From Methylobacterium marchantiae (GTDB lineage Bacteria; Pseudomonadota; Alphaproteobacteria; Rhizobiales; Beijerinckiaceae): 64,000 nucleotides of DNA. A program made the position numbers and the translations under genes. Positions within the stretch are counted from its first letter, which is position 1. Every line of letters starts with the position of its first letter. The DNA is taken from NCBI RefSeq assembly GCF_022179405.1, contig NZ_BPQT01000015.1, forward strand, positions 124,001 through 188,000. Direction: 5' to 3'. Positions 47,518 to 57,033 of the stretch are shown one piece after another. Below the pieces are notes generated by a model, which was not told the origin of the DNA, made no database searches, and saw only the letters and a program-made list of their open reading frames with translations.

Positions 47518-49056
47518 ATGACCCGACCGGACGCCTCTCCACCGTCCCGCTTCAACGCCGCCCGTCACTGCCTTGCGGACAATGCACGCCTGAGGCCCGA
47601 CAAGGTCGCGCTGATCATGGCCGGATCGGGCGACGAGGCGCTGAGCCTGACCTTCGCCGAGGCCGACCGTGCCGTGCGCGGCATCGCCGCCGGGCTCCTC
47701 GCCCTGGGTCTGCGCGCGGGCGACCGCGTGATGATCCGGATGGGCAACGAGGCGGATTATGTCCTCGTCTATTTCGGCGCGCTCGCCGCCGGCCTCGTGG
47801 CTCTGCCCTCCTCGCCACAGCTAACGCCGGCGGAGGCGGCCTTCCTGATGGACGATTCCGGTGCCGCCGCATTGGTCACCGGCGCCGGCAACCGGCTTGA
47901 TGCGGCTCAAGCCGCTGGCCGGATCGTCCTCGGCCCCTCCGAGATCGCCGCGATGAAGCGCGCCGAGCCGATCGCGGATTATGCCGACACTGCGGCCGAC
48001 GATCCCGCGACCCTTGTCTACACGTCCGGCACGACCAGCCGCCCGAAGGGCGTGCTCCACGCCCATCGGGCGATCCGGGGGCGGCAGCCGATGCATGCCC
48101 ATTGGCTCGGGCTGACGGAAGCGGACGTGATGCTGCATGCCGGCACCATGAACTGGACCTACACGCTCGGCGTCGGCATCACCGATCCGTGGTCCTGCGG
48201 AGCGACCAGCGTGCTCTATGACGGCCCCCGCGACCCTTCCGTCTGGCCCGCCCTCATCGCCCGCCACGGCGCGACGCTGTTCGCCGCCGTGCCGAGCCTC
48301 TACCGCCAAATCCTGAAATACGCCGACCTCGCAGGCTGCGACCTGTCCCGGCTGCGCCACGGCTGTACCGCCGGGGAGGCCCTGCCGCCCGACTTGCTGG
48401 AGGCCTGGACGAGGGCGACCGGAAAACCGATCTATGAAGCCCTCGGCATGAGCGAGATCTCGACCTACGTCTCCAGTGGCCCGACCATTCCCGTGAGGCC
48501 TGGTTCACCGGGCAAGCCCCAGCCCGGCCGTCGTGTGGCGATCCTGCCGCTGGAGGGAGCTGACGCTCCCCTGCCGGCGGGCGAGGTCGGGCTTCTCGCG
48601 GTCCATCGCACCGAGCCTGGCCTGATGCTCGGCTACTGGAACCGGCCCGAGGAGGAAGCCTCCGTGATGCGCGGCGAATGGTTCGCGGGCGGCGATCTCG
48701 CGAGCCTAGACGAGGACGGATACCTCTGGTTCCAGGGCCGCAACGACGACCTGATGAATGCTCTCGGCTACCGTGTGTCGCCCAATGAGGTCGAGGGCGT
48801 GGTGAGCTTGCATCCGTCGGTGGCCGAGGTCGGCGTCGCCGAATTGTCCGTCCGGGCCGATCTCAAAGTCATCGCCGCTTTCGTCGTCCTGAAACCGGGC
48901 GCCGAGGCGGATGGTGCGGCGATCCTGGCCTGGTGCGGCGAGCGGCTGGCCGCCTACAAATGCCCGCGCGAGATCCGCTTCCTTGAAGCCCTGCCGCGTA
49001 CCGCCAATGGGAAGGTGCAGCGCAAGCGCCTGGCCGAGCAGCCGGCCGTGGCGTGA
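47518..49056 (+). CDS. AMP-dependent acyl-CoA synthetase
   Basis: 512 residues, ANL superfamily. AMP-binding loop LVYTSGTTSRPKGVLHAHRA at about 184-203, the acyl/aryl pocket region, then GMSEISTY and the hinge with NDDLMNALGYRVSPNEVEG, and the C-terminal Lys in RTANGKVQRKRL. It resembles the benzoate/acetyl-type synthetases; the acid substrate is not predictable. The start MTRPDASPPSRFNA (ATG 47518) lies just after a very strong hairpin terminator. Monocistronic or leading the glycosyltransferase gene 111 bp later. Confidence 0.92.
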   Translation: MTRPDASPPSRFNAARHCLADNARLRPDKVALIMAGSGDEALSLTFAEADRAVRGIAAGLLALGLRAGDRVMIRMGNEADYVLVYFGALAAGLVALPSSPQLTPAEAAFLMDDSGAAALVTGAGNRLDAAQAAGRIVLGPSEIAAMKRAEPIADYADTAADDPATLVYTSGTTSRPKGVLHAHRAIRGRQPMHAHWLGLTEADVMLHAGTMNWTYTLGVGITDPWSCGATSVLYDGPRDPSVWPALIARHGATLFAAVPSLYRQILKYADLAGCDLSRLRHGCTAGEALPPDLLEAWTRATGKPIYEALGMSEISTYVSSGPTIPVRPGSPGKPQPGRRVAILPLEGADAPLPAGEVGLLAVHRTEPGLMLGYWNRPEEEASVMRGEWFAGGDLASLDEDGYLWFQGRNDDLMNALGYRVSPNEVEGVVSLHPSVAEVGVAELSVRADLKVIAAFVVLKPGAEADGAAILAWCGERLAAYKCPREIRFLEALPRTANGKVQRKRLAEQPAVA

Positions 49057-49167
49057 CGGGAGCGCCGATCGGACATCGCTCCGGCTGCGCGCAAAGCCTC
49101 TGTCGCGAATCGTCTTTTTCGAGAAGGGACTATCGGCCTGCCGGGGCTTTGCCTTAGAGGCCTCAGC

Positions 49168-49998
49168 ATGTCCGCGTTGCCGCTCTCGATCTTCCTCATC
49201 GCCTTCAACGAGGCCGACCGGATCGGCGCGACCATCCGTGCCGTGCGCGACCTGACGGACGACCTCGTCGTCGTCGATTCCGGCTCCACCGACGGAACCC
49301 AGGCCCTGGCGGCTTCCCTCGGCGCCCGGGTGATCCACAACGACTGGCCCGGCTACGGCCCGCAGAAGCGCTTCGCCGAGGCCGAGTGCCGCCACGACTG
49401 GCTCCTGAATCTCGACGCGGACGAGGTCGTGCCGCAGGATCTGTCGGATGCCATCCGTGACCTGTTCGCCGCTGGCGAGCCCCCGCAGCCGGCCTATCGC
49501 ATCGCCATCGCGGAAATCTTTCCCGGCGAGCGCAGACCGCATCCCTGGGCCTATGCCCTTCACCCCGTGCGCCTCTACCGCAAGGATCGGGGCCGCTACT
49601 CGCCCTCCCCGGTCCACGACCGGGTGGAGCTCAATCCCGGTGCCGGGGTAGGCCGGGTGAAGGGCGTCATTCACCATTTCTCGGTGCGCTCCCTCGGCGA
49701 CCAGCTCGACAAGCTCAATCGCTATTCCGACCAGCAGGCGCGGGATCTGGAGACCCGCGGCGTCACGATCCCGACCTGGCGCATCTTCGTCGAGCTGCCG
49801 CTGAACTTCCTCAAAGCCTATGTCGGCCGGCGCCATTTCGTGCGCGGCGTCTACGGCTTCCTCACCGCCATGAACTACGCGATCTCCCGCCACCTCCGGG
49901 TGGCCAAGCATTACGAACGCCGCGCGGCGCTGATTTCCCCACCCTTGCCACCCATCGAGCCGGCGAAGCGGGTTGACCCGTCCGACGCGAAATTCTAG
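49168..49998 (+). CDS. family 2 glycosyltransferase, WaaE/KdtX-like
   Basis: 276 residues. GT-A fold with the nucleotide-sugar site LSIFLIAFNEADRIGATIRAVRDL and VVVDSGSTDGT, and DxD-type DADEVV at about 76-81. The later part (VHDRVELNPGAG, VIHHFSVRSLGDQLDKLNRYSDQQA) matches the WaaE/KdtX group, which adds a sugar to the LPS inner core. No membrane segment; peripheral cytoplasmic. Start MSALPLSIFL. The LPS role is inferred from the family. Confidence 0.9.
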   Translation: MSALPLSIFLIAFNEADRIGATIRAVRDLTDDLVVVDSGSTDGTQALAASLGARVIHNDWPGYGPQKRFAEAECRHDWLLNLDADEVVPQDLSDAIRDLFAAGEPPQPAYRIAIAEIFPGERRPHPWAYALHPVRLYRKDRGRYSPSPVHDRVELNPGAGVGRVKGVIHHFSVRSLGDQLDKLNRYSDQQARDLETRGVTIPTWRIFVELPLNFLKAYVGRRHFVRGVYGFLTAMNYAISRHLRVAKHYERRAALISPPLPPIEPAKRVDPSDAKF

Positions 49999-50010
49999 AG
50001 CCACCCCTAC

Positions 50011-50102
50011 GGAGACGTGGCCGAGCGGCTGAAGGCACTCGTTTGCTAAATGAGCATACCCCGAAAGGGGTATCGAGGGTTCGAATCCCTCCGTCTCCGC
50101 CA
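50011..50102 (+). tRNA. tRNA-Ser(GCT)
   Basis: 92-nt class II tRNA: acceptor GGAGACG/CGTCTCC, anticodon loop TTGCTAA (anticodon GCT), long variable arm containing the hairpin ATACCCCGAAAGGGGTAT, T-arm GAGGGTTCGAATCCCTC and encoded CCA. The accessory patch begins right behind it. Confidence 0.97.
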
Positions 50103-50449
50103 TTGCACCATTCCAAACCGTTCCATACGGTATCCGGGCCGTTGAAAGCATTGAGCTTGTCACCCTGGTGGGGTTGACCCTGTTCCTATCCAACCCACCC
50201 GCTGCTCCGCTTCGTGCTGGGAGTTGGGCGGACACATGGCGGGAGACGTCAACAAGCTCACTGTGCGGACGGTGCAAACTGTGCAGCTTGCAAACCAGGT
50301 GCAGCGGCGCATTCAGGAAGCTATGAACTGGCTGGCTCAGGACCGGAACTTCAACGCGGCATGACGGCAAACGGCACGGCCGCTTTATCGGCTGCCGCGC
50401 TTACATCCTCGCTTTGAATCAGAGGCGGTTTCTGTCGCAGGACAAGCGC
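50103..50449. other. 347-bp segment behind tRNA-Ser
   Basis: It holds one marginal small reading frame (50236-50364). Nothing else is supported. No integrase fragment and no repeat of the tRNA-Ser 3' end were recognised here or further into the low-GC patch. Confidence 0.4.
50236..50364 (+). CDS. possible 42-residue protein
   Basis: A short ATG-initiated frame: MAGDVNKLTVRTVQTVQLAN and a helix RRIQEAMNWLAQDRNFNAA. The ribosome site is weak (GGGAG 16 bases upstream). It may be a relic of a mobile element or a chance frame. Its place between tRNA-Ser and the broken DUF2806 gene is the only context. Confidence 0.3.
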   Translation: MAGDVNKLTVRTVQTVQLANQVQRRIQEAMNWLAQDRNFNAA

Positions 50450-51478
50450 TTAGACGTGTTCCGTGAATGTTACCTCCACGAAGTTGCCCGTGGTGTGGTC
50501 TACTACGAGTTCGGTATGACCAAGCGATTGACCCTGAAACGTTTCCTCAAGTGTCTCTTTTCGTCTAAGGATATCGATTCTTTGTGCTCTAGAGGATCGA
50601 GTTATCGCTTTTGTAAAATCTCTAACGATCTTGAAGTCATTATTAACGGACATTATTGAATATATCTCTCCACCTACCTTGGTTAGCGGGTATGCGTTGA
50701 ATTTATAGTCAATACCCCATTCCGTCTGTAGGCATAATGTATAGAATTTATTTTGTATAAGAGACATCTTGTTGTCGTATGTCTTGGTCCAGCTAATGGC
50801 ATTTCCAAGCAATCCTACGTCGTTCAGTCGTCTGACCCTATCAAATGACTCCCCATCCGCCCCGACGAAAACGTGAAACAGGAGGCGATCCTCGAATATG
50901 ACATCCGCGATGTCTCCAAAGTCCTTCGCAATCTCACTGTCCAGTGTCGATATGAACTGTATGGTCCTCAGCGAAAACGTTCCCGGCTTCCTGATTTCAC
51001 CCGCCAAAACACGCGCCCACGTATCTTGTAGTTTCTCAGACGTCGCCTTCTCCGCAAACGAACTGTAGAAGTTCATCCAGTCATCATCAGGAGGTGGTGT
51101 CTCAGTGCGAAGCGACTCGCCGTCCGACAAGTGCTCTGCCGTCTTGTATGCGATTGACTCGCGGTTTTGCTGGAAGCCAAACTGCTCGCCAGTCCATCTA
51201 TCGATTAGTCTACTTACTCGGTCAGTATCTTTGATACCTTGCTTGGCCGCCTCTTTCGCCAATGCCTTCGTGAGTACGCTTCTAGCTGCGGTGTCATCTC
51301 GTATTCTTTGCTGCCACTGTTCGCCCTGAGCCTTTCCGACTAGGAGGATGGACGCGATGCTTTCAGCGCCCGCGCCGATGAGGCGTGCGATTGCTTTCGT
51401 CGCACCGGGAATGTCCCCGTCGATAAGCTACTGGACCCATCCCGGAGGATGATACCGTTCGGGGAGGTTCTCGGTCAT
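50450..51478 (-). pseudogene. DUF2806 gene with in-frame amber codon at position 17
   Basis: The natural start is the ATG at 51476-51478: MTENLPERYHPPGWVQ, then TAG (51428-51430), then LIDGDIPGATKAIARLIGAG in the same frame and on without a break to the stop at 50450 (343 codons). The protein carries the DUF2806 phrase WMNFYSSFAEKATSEKLQDTWA followed by RVLAGEI and PGTFSLRTIQF. No ATG, GTG or TTG lies between the amber codon and residue 72, so the N-terminal region is coding yet cut off. Either the gene died by one point mutation, or the codon is suppressed, or it is a base-call error. The GC content is clearly lower than in the surroundings, a sign of transfer. Function of DUF2806 is unknown. 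Confidence 0.65.
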
Positions 51479-52051
51479 CGCGCATGCTTTCAAACGGGCA
51501 TCGGTTGTATAAGTTGTCCCGCATTCGCTGTTCGGTTGCTACAGTCAGAGCAGGCTTTACCACCGCGAATTCACAAAGCATGCGCCGCGAGTCGTGGCGG
51601 AGTAGTTTTTGCCAAATAAATCAGCAGCTTGTCGGCGAGAGGTTTCCCGGTTCTCCCGAGTACCCGACCTGCGACAAATGTGCATGTCGCGTTGTCCGGC
51701 GTTGCGATAGGCTGCTGGGGTATGTGCTGGGGTTGGACGGCGTTAACGATAAAAATATCTCTGTAAAACAGAGGCTTAGTGCCAAAGTTGTCCGAACTTG
51801 GTCTCCGCCACTCCTCTATCAGTGAAATCCTTGATCATTCCGGGTCGCCCCGACGCGGCACGTGGTCAAGCACTACATCGCGCTCCGTCGAGCGCGGATC
51901 GAAATCGTGCCTCCGCACAGGTTCGAGGGTCGTCACCCAGCCAGCTTTGGCCGTCCAGCCTCTGCGATTGCGGAGCGCCGAAGCCGCGCGGGCAGGGATC
52001 GTGGCGGCACCGCCTCTTCCCCGATCCGTGCCGGCAGCTTAGATCCTCACC
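51479..52051. other. 573-bp gap before uvrC, end of the accessory patch
   Basis: No convincing gene. A frame at 51484-51825 (+) could encode 113 residues with three cysteines in CDKCACRVVRRCD, but codon use and ribosome site do not support it. A perfect 6-bp hairpin CTCTGT/ACAGAG (51759-51773) lies in an AT-rich stretch. GC returns to genome level near 51840. Confidence 0.4.
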
Positions 52052-54106
52052 ATGAGCCGCCCACCCTCGAAAGACCTGCCTTCGCAGCGAGACCTGCCGC
52101 CCGACACGTTCGACGAGCGCGAGGATGCGGAGGAGACCCTCGAGCAGATCGAGGACGGACCCGAGATCGACTTCGATTTCGAGGAAGGTGCGGTCAAGGC
52201 CGGCACCGAGATCATCCGCCGCTTCTGGAGTACCCTCCCCTCCGGTCCGGGCGTCTACCGGATGTTCGACGAGAAGGGCGACGTCCTCTACGTCGGCAAG
52301 GCGAAGAACCTGAAGGCCCGCGTCGGCTCGTATGCCCGTGGGCAGGCGCATTCGAACCGGATCGCCCGGATGATCTCGCAGACGGCGGCGATGGAATTCG
52401 TCACCACCGCCACCGAGACGGAGGCGCTGCTGCTGGAATCCAACCTCATCAAGCAGTTGAAGCCGCGCTTCAACGTGCTGATGCGGGACGACAAGTCGTT
52501 CCCCTACATTCTGGTCACAGCGGATTCCGAAGCGCCGCAGATCGTCAAGCATCGTGGCGCCCGCCGGCGCAAGGGCAGCTATTACGGCCCCTTCGCCACG
52601 GTCTGGGCGGTGAACCGCACGGTAAACGCGCTGCAGCGCGCCTTCCTGCTGCGGACCTGTACCGACAGCTATTACGAGAACCGCACGCGACCCTGCCTGC
52701 TCTATCAGATCAAACGCTGCGCCGGTCCCTGTACCGGCGAGATCGGCCTGCCCGAGTACCAGGCGCTGGCCGAGAACGCGAAGGGCTTCCTCGCCGGCAA
52801 GTCCAACGCCGTAAAGGACCGCATGCGCGAGGAGATGCAGGACGCATCCGAGAAACTCGAATTCGAGCGGGCCGCACGGTTCCGCGACCGGATCAGCGCG
52901 CTCTCGGCGATCCAGGGAACTCAAGGGGTCAATACCCAGGGGATCGAGGAGGCGGACGTGTTCGCCCTCGACGAGCAGGCGGGCCAGTTCTGCATCGAGG
53001 TGTTCTTCTTCCGCAACTTCCAGAACTGGGGAAACCGCGCCTACTTTCCCAAGGCCGATCGCTCGATGACGCCGGACGAGGTGCTGGGCTCGTTCATCGG
53101 CCAGTTCTACGACGACAAGCCGGCGCCCCGGATCGTCCTCGTCTCCCATGCCATCGAGGACGCCGAGCTGGTGGCGGCCGCCCTGTCGAGTCGTGCCGAG
53201 AACCGCGTCGAGGTCCACCAGCCTCAGCGCGGCGAGCGCAAGGCGCTGGTCGAATACGCCCAGCGCAATGCCAAGGAGGCGCTGGCGCGGCGCCTCGCCG
53301 ACACCGCGTCGCAGGCCAAGCTCCTCGTCGCCCTGGGTCAGTCCTTCGGGCTGCCCTCCGCGCCGCGCAGGATCGAGGTCTACGACAACTCCCACATCAT
53401 GGGCACGAACGCGGTGGGCGGAATGATCGTCGCCGGCCCCTCGGGCTTCGCGAAGACGCATTACCGCACCTTCAACATCAAGTCGGAGGAACTGACGCCG
53501 GGCGACGATTACGGGATGATGAAGGAGGTGCTGCAGCGCCGCTTCAAGCGTCTGGTGAAGGAGAATCCGCGCAACCCGATGGAGGCCGATGCCGCGGCGG
53601 ATGGCGGCGGAGCGCCCGAACCGGTGGCCGAGGCGGATGCCGAGAGCATGCCGGCTTGGCCCGATCTGGTCCTCATCGACGGCGGCAAGGGCCAGCTCGA
53701 TGCCGCGCGCACGGCGCTCGACGAGATCGGCGTCACCGGCGTCTCCCTCGTCGGCATCGCCAAGGGGCGCGATCGCGATGCCGGGCGCGAGACCTTCTTC
53801 GTGCCCGGCAAGCCGCCGTTCAAGCTGCCGCCGCGCGACCCGACCCTGTATTTCGTCCAGCGTCTGCGCGACGAGGCCCACCGCTTCGCGATCGGCACGC
53901 ACCGGGCCAAGCGCAAGCGTGAGATGATCAAGAATCCCCTCGACGAGATCGCCGGCATCGGCCCGACCCGCAAGCGCGCGCTCCTCCACCATTTCGGGAC
54001 GGTGAAGGCAATCGGACGCGCGTCCCTGGAGGATCTGGCGACGGCCCCCGGCGTCAACGCCGCGACGGCACGGGCAGTGTACGACTTCTTCCATGCCGGC
54101 GGGTGA
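52052..54106 (+). CDS. uvrC: UvrABC excinuclease subunit C
   Basis: 684 residues. After an acidic, lineage-specific N-terminal extension (about 1-55) the order is: GIY-YIG nuclease ([21 protein letters not shown], 3' incision), UVR motif that binds UvrB (about 255-290), the RNase H-like nuclease ([16 protein letters not shown], 5' incision) and tandem helix-hairpin-helix at the end ([22 protein letters not shown]). It cuts damaged DNA on both sides in nucleotide excision repair. A Glu/Asp-rich insertion lies near 510-535 in the RNase H part. Start ATG 52052. Confidence 0.97.
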   Translation: MSRPPSKDLPSQRDLPPDTFDEREDAEETLEQIEDGPEIDFDFEEGAVKAGTEIIRRFWSTLPSGPGVYRMFDEKGDVLYVGKAKNLKARVGSYARGQAHSNRIARMISQTAAMEFVTTATETEALLLESNLIKQLKPRFNVLMRDDKSFPYILVTADSEAPQIVKHRGARRRKGSYYGPFATVWAVNRTVNALQRAFLLRTCTDSYYENRTRPCLLYQIKRCAGPCTGEIGLPEYQALAENAKGFLAGKSNAVKDRMREEMQDASEKLEFERAARFRDRISALSAIQGTQGVNTQGIEEADVFALDEQAGQFCIEVFFFRNFQNWGNRAYFPKADRSMTPDEVLGSFIGQFYDDKPAPRIVLVSHAIEDAELVAAALSSRAENRVEVHQPQRGERKALVEYAQRNAKEALARRLADTASQAKLLVALGQSFGLPSAPRRIEVYDNSHIMGTNAVGGMIVAGPSGFAKTHYRTFNIKSEELTPGDDYGMMKEVLQRRFKRLVKENPRNPMEADAAADGGGAPEPVAEADAESMPAWPDLVLIDGGKGQLDAARTALDEIGVTGVSLVGIAKGRDRDAGRETFFVPGKPPFKLPPRDPTLYFVQRLRDEAHRFAIGTHRAKRKREMIKNPLDEIAGIGPTRKRALLHHFGTVKAIGRASLEDLATAPGVNAATARAVYDFFHAGG

Positions 54107-54319
54107 GCTTCGGCAGCCGGGACGGTTCTAGGAGCTGGGCGTCTCATTCGAGAGGCGGCATATCCGAGAACGGCGTGAGCATTGCGGTCGAGATGCTCGG
54201 TCGTTTTTGCTGAGCGCCTGCCCTATAGGTCGATGCTCCCTGAAAAGCGGCGGGGCCTGACCGCCCTCGCCCCATCATCGCAGTTGACCCCTCCCCCGGC
54301 CCATGGTTTCACCGCGCGG

Positions 54320-54919
54320 ATGACTGTCCTTCCCCTCCGACGCCGGTCGCCGGCCTGGACGCTGGCGAACTGCCTGACCTATGGGCGTCTGGTGGCCGTG
54401 CCGGTCGTGGTGGCGCTGCTGTACTGGCCCGAAGAGCATGCGGCACGCTTCGCGGCTCTGGGCGTGTTCATCGCCGCCGCCATCACCGACTATCTCGACG
54501 GCTACGTCGCCCGAACCTATGACCAGAGCTCCGCGCTCGGCCGGATGCTCGATCCGATCGCCGACAAGCTCCTCGTCGCCGCCTGCCTTTTGATGCTGGT
54601 TCCGGACAAGACGATCCATGGCTGGACGCTCTGGGCCGCCATCGTGATCCTGTGCCGGGAGATCCTCGTCTCCGGCCTGCGGGAATATCTGGCGGAATTG
54701 AAAGTCGGCGTTCCGGTGAGCCGCGTCGCCAAGTGGAAGACCACCCTGCAGCTCGTCGCCATCGGCTTCCTCGTTGCCGGACCGGCGGGTGAGACCATCC
54801 TGCCGGGTACGATCTGGACCGGGACCGCCCTGCTCTGGATCGCCGCGGCCCTGACGCTCTATACCGGCTACGACTATATGAGAGCCGGCATCCGGCACGT
54901 GATCGACGATCCGCGCTGA
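54320..54919 (+). CDS. pgsA: CDP-diacylglycerol-glycerol-3-phosphate 3-phosphatidyltransferase
   Basis: 199 residues, integral membrane. The CDP-alcohol phosphotransferase motif DxxDGxxARx8GxxxDxxxD is exact (D57, D60, G61, A64, R65, G74, D78, D82). Five to six hydrophobic segments. It makes phosphatidylglycerol phosphate, the precursor of phosphatidylglycerol and cardiolipin. The start ATG at 54320 gives MTVLPLRRRSPAW; the open frame runs further upstream. uvrC-pgsA-moaD is a common gene order in alphaproteobacteria. Confidence 0.95.
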   Translation: MTVLPLRRRSPAWTLANCLTYGRLVAVPVVVALLYWPEEHAARFAALGVFIAAAITDYLDGYVARTYDQSSALGRMLDPIADKLLVAACLLMLVPDKTIHGWTLWAAIVILCREILVSGLREYLAELKVGVPVSRVAKWKTTLQLVAIGFLVAGPAGETILPGTIWTGTALLWIAAALTLYTGYDYMRAGIRHVIDDPR

Positions 54920-54950
54920 CCCGCCGACCTCGTATGCGGAAAGGCAGACG

Positions 54951-55202
54951 ATGAAGCTCGTGTATTTCGCCTGGGTGCGCGAGCGCATCGGCAAGGCAGA
55001 AGAGATCGTGAGCCTGCCGACCGGGATCGACACGGTGTCGGATCTCGTCGGCTGGCTGCGCGGACGCGGGGAGGAATATGCCTACGCGTTCGAGAACGCC
55101 GGAATCGTACGGGCGGCCATCGATCGGGTCCATGCAAAGCCGGACGCGGCGATCGCCGGAGCGACGGAAATTGCGTTCTTTCCACCTATGACTGGCGGCT
55201 GA
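54951..55202 (+). CDS. moaD: molybdopterin synthase sulfur carrier subunit
   Basis: 83 residues, ubiquitin-like fold, ending in the thiocarboxylate-forming Gly-Gly (FFPPMTGG). Start MKLVYFAWVRERIGKAEE is typical. It carries sulfur to MoaE to turn precursor Z into molybdopterin, the cofactor of enzymes such as the YdeP-type oxidoreductase in this window. moaE, its usual neighbour, is not next to it; the GNAT gene follows. Confidence 0.96.
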   Translation: MKLVYFAWVRERIGKAEEIVSLPTGIDTVSDLVGWLRGRGEEYAYAFENAGIVRAAIDRVHAKPDAAIAGATEIAFFPPMTGG

Positions 55203-55249
55203 TGACTGGGGGCTGAGCGTCGAGCTTCGACGACCCTGGTGAGGACCTG

Positions 55250-55684
55250 ATGTCCATCGAGACCGTGAACCGCGCGCTTCGCGACGACGATATCGGTCAG
55301 GTCGTGGCCCTGTGGCACGCGGCCGGGGTCTCGCGGCCGTGGAACGATCCGGCCAGGGATATCGCCTTCGCCCGCCGCGATCCGCACTCGACCGTGCTGG
55401 TGGCGGACCGTGACGGTCTGATCGTCGCCACGGCCATGGTCGGCGAAGATGGGCATCGAGGCTGGGTCTACTACGTCGCCGTCGATCCGCGGCTTCGCAA
55501 TCTCGGCCTTGGACGGGGAATCATGGATGCCGCCGAGCGATGGCTGATCGACCGCGGCGTCTGGAAGATGCAGCTCCTCGTGCGCGAGGAGAACGACGCG
55601 GTCCGGCATTTCTACGAGCATCTCGGCTATCGCGACACGCGGACGATCTGCTTCCAGAAGGTCATCGGCGACGCGGCCGAGTGA
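55250..55684 (+). CDS. GNAT family acetyltransferase, YpeA-like
   Basis: 144 residues. GNAT fold with the acetyl-CoA loop around RNLGLGRGIMDAAE (about 84-97) and the C-terminal VREENDAVRHFYEHLGYRD. The N-terminal part (DDDIGQVVALWHAAG) and the length fit the YpeA group. The target is unknown. It is 47 bp after moaD. GAGGAC precedes the ATG. Confidence 0.88.
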   Translation: MSIETVNRALRDDDIGQVVALWHAAGVSRPWNDPARDIAFARRDPHSTVLVADRDGLIVATAMVGEDGHRGWVYYVAVDPRLRNLGLGRGIMDAAERWLIDRGVWKMQLLVREENDAVRHFYEHLGYRDTRTICFQKVIGDAAE

Positions 55685-55792
55685 CCCTGTCTGGCCGGAA
55701 CCGTTTGCCCGGATATCCGCAGCCTCGACGGACGGTGGTGCGCGGGAACACCTGCCGCCACGCGATCATCCAGCACCGATGCGACGTCGCCC

Positions 55793-56731
55793 CTATCGCT
55801 TCCCAAGGGCGGCGGCGAAGGCGGCGATATTGCTGCGCATCATCGCCACATAGGTCGCGGCCGGACCATCGGGGCCGGAAAGGGCATCGGAATAGACCTT
55901 GCCGCCGACTGTCGCGCCGCTTTCCCGCGAGATCTGCTGCATCAGGCGTGGGTCGGCCACGTTCTCGAGGAAGACCGCCGGGATCTTGTCGCGGCGGATC
56001 TGGCGGATGATCCGGGCCACGTCCTTCGGGCTCGCCTCGCTGTCGGTGGAGACCCCCTGCGGCGCGATGAAGTCGAGGCCGTAGGCGGCGGTGAAATAAC
56101 CGAATGCATCGTGCGTGGTGATGATCCTGCGGTGCTCGGGCGGGATCGCCGCGATGGCGGCGCGGATGTCGCTCTCCAACCCGTCGAGCTTGGCGAGATA
56201 GGCTTCGGTGTTGGCAGCATAAACGGCGGCGTGGTCGGAATCTGCCTTCGTCAGGCCGTCCCGGATATTGGCGACGTAGATCCGTACGTTGGCGATGCTC
56301 TGCCAGGCATGAGGATCGTCATGGTGGGAATGGCCCGCATGTCCGCCCGCGTGATCGTCGTCGCCCTCGATCGTCTTCACCCCCCTTGCTGCGACGACGA
56401 TAGGCGCCTTCGTGCCGGAGGCCTTGATCAGCCGGTCGAGCCATCCTTCGAGGCCGAGGCCGTTGACCACGACGATGCCGGCGGCAGAAAGCCTGCGCGC
56501 ATCCCCCGGTGCCGGATTGTAGCCATGCGCGTCGGCATCGGGCCCGACGAGGGCCGAGACCTCGACGCGGTCGCCGCCCACCTGTTTCACGAGGTCGCCG
56601 AGAATCGAGAACGTCGCCACGGCCTGCAGCGGCTCCGCCGCGTCCACCGACTTCCCCGGTGTGACGAGGGCAATGGCGATGCTGAAGCATGCCATCACCA
56701 CGGACCGGATGATCTGCTTCCTGGCCCGCAT
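55793..56731 (-). CDS. zinc ABC transporter substrate-binding protein (ZnuA-like)
   Basis: 312 residues. Signal peptide (about 1-31) then a cluster A-I fold (VATFSILGDLVKQVGGDRVEV) with a His/Asp-rich zinc loop DDDHAGGHAGHSHHDDPHAW (about 130-149), which points to zinc rather than manganese. Metal ligands are probably His in ADAHGY, His in DPHAW, His in TTHDAFGY and Asp/Glu in STDSEASP. The ATPase and permease genes are not adjacent, so this is an orphan binding protein or part of a split system. Start ATG 56731; two ATGs lie seven and ten codons upstream. The Zur-type site upstream supports zinc control. Confidence 0.92.
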   Translation of the reverse strand: MRARKQIIRSVVMACFSIAIALVTPGKSVDAAEPLQAVATFSILGDLVKQVGGDRVEVSALVGPDADAHGYNPAPGDARRLSAAGIVVVNGLGLEGWLDRLIKASGTKAPIVVAARGVKTIEGDDDHAGGHAGHSHHDDPHAWQSIANVRIYVANIRDGLTKADSDHAAVYAANTEAYLAKLDGLESDIRAAIAAIPPEHRRIITTHDAFGYFTAAYGLDFIAPQGVSTDSEASPKDVARIIRQIRRDKIPAVFLENVADPRLMQQISRESGATVGGKVYSDALSGPDGPAATYVAMMRSNIAAFAAALGKR

Positions 56732-56786
56732 GGTCGTGTCTTTCTCTTTCATCTCTCGCATTCCCGACGGCACCCTACCCGACCGC

Positions 56787-56824
56787 GTCATCCTGAGACG
56801 TCCACTCAGCGGGCCTCGAAGCAG
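56787..56824. repeat. decayed copy of the inverted intergenic repeat
   Basis: GTCATCCTGAGACGTCC ... AGCGGGCCTCGAAGCAG matches the unit at 20362-20404 (reverse complement) over its two ends, with a diverged middle. It lies in the leader of the zinc-binding protein gene. Confidence 0.55.
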
Positions 56825-56909
56825 GCTTACGCCTCGCTTCTGCACTCGGCACGAGGCGGCAAGCTTGAGAGAACCGGGAGAACGGGAGCAGATCGCCACC
56901 CCAAACGCT

Positions 56910-56938
56910 CATTTAATGTAACAATATCACATTTCCAA
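56910..56938 (-). promoter_or_regulatory. predicted Zur operator overlapping a promoter
   Basis: On the minus strand, AAATGT-N9-ACATT (56934-56915) matches the half-sites of the gammaproteobacterial Zur box AAATGT-N9-ACATT. It lies in the 17-bp spacer of a promoter-like pair TTGGAA (56938-56933) and TAAATG (56915-56910). Bound Zur would block this promoter, which faces the zinc-binding protein gene 180 bp away. Sequence match only. Confidence 0.55.
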
Positions 56939-57033
56939 GGTCGGCCTGTTTCCTGCCGTCGCTTGATCTTCCCGTCACCGACCGGCAAACCCCCGGACCG
57001 AAGCCGGGAGCCGCCCCGCGCGACAGACAACGG

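Larger units (their letters stand above)
56732..57033. other. 302-bp gap between divergent zinc-binding and exporter genes
   Basis: It contains a decayed repeat unit (56787-56824) and the Zur-type operator/promoter (56910-56938). No gene is supported. Confidence 0.5.

Noticed and set aside
51484-51825. Possible 113-residue protein with clustered cysteines in the gap before uvrC
   Set aside because: Codon use is not gene-like, there is no ribosome site and no similarity to a known zinc motif spacing; kept only as a note in the gap description.
50011-52051. An att-site duplication of the tRNA-Ser 3' end flanking the low-GC patch
   Set aside because: Only short, gapped resemblance (for example near 51880-51920) was found; no direct repeat of useful length.
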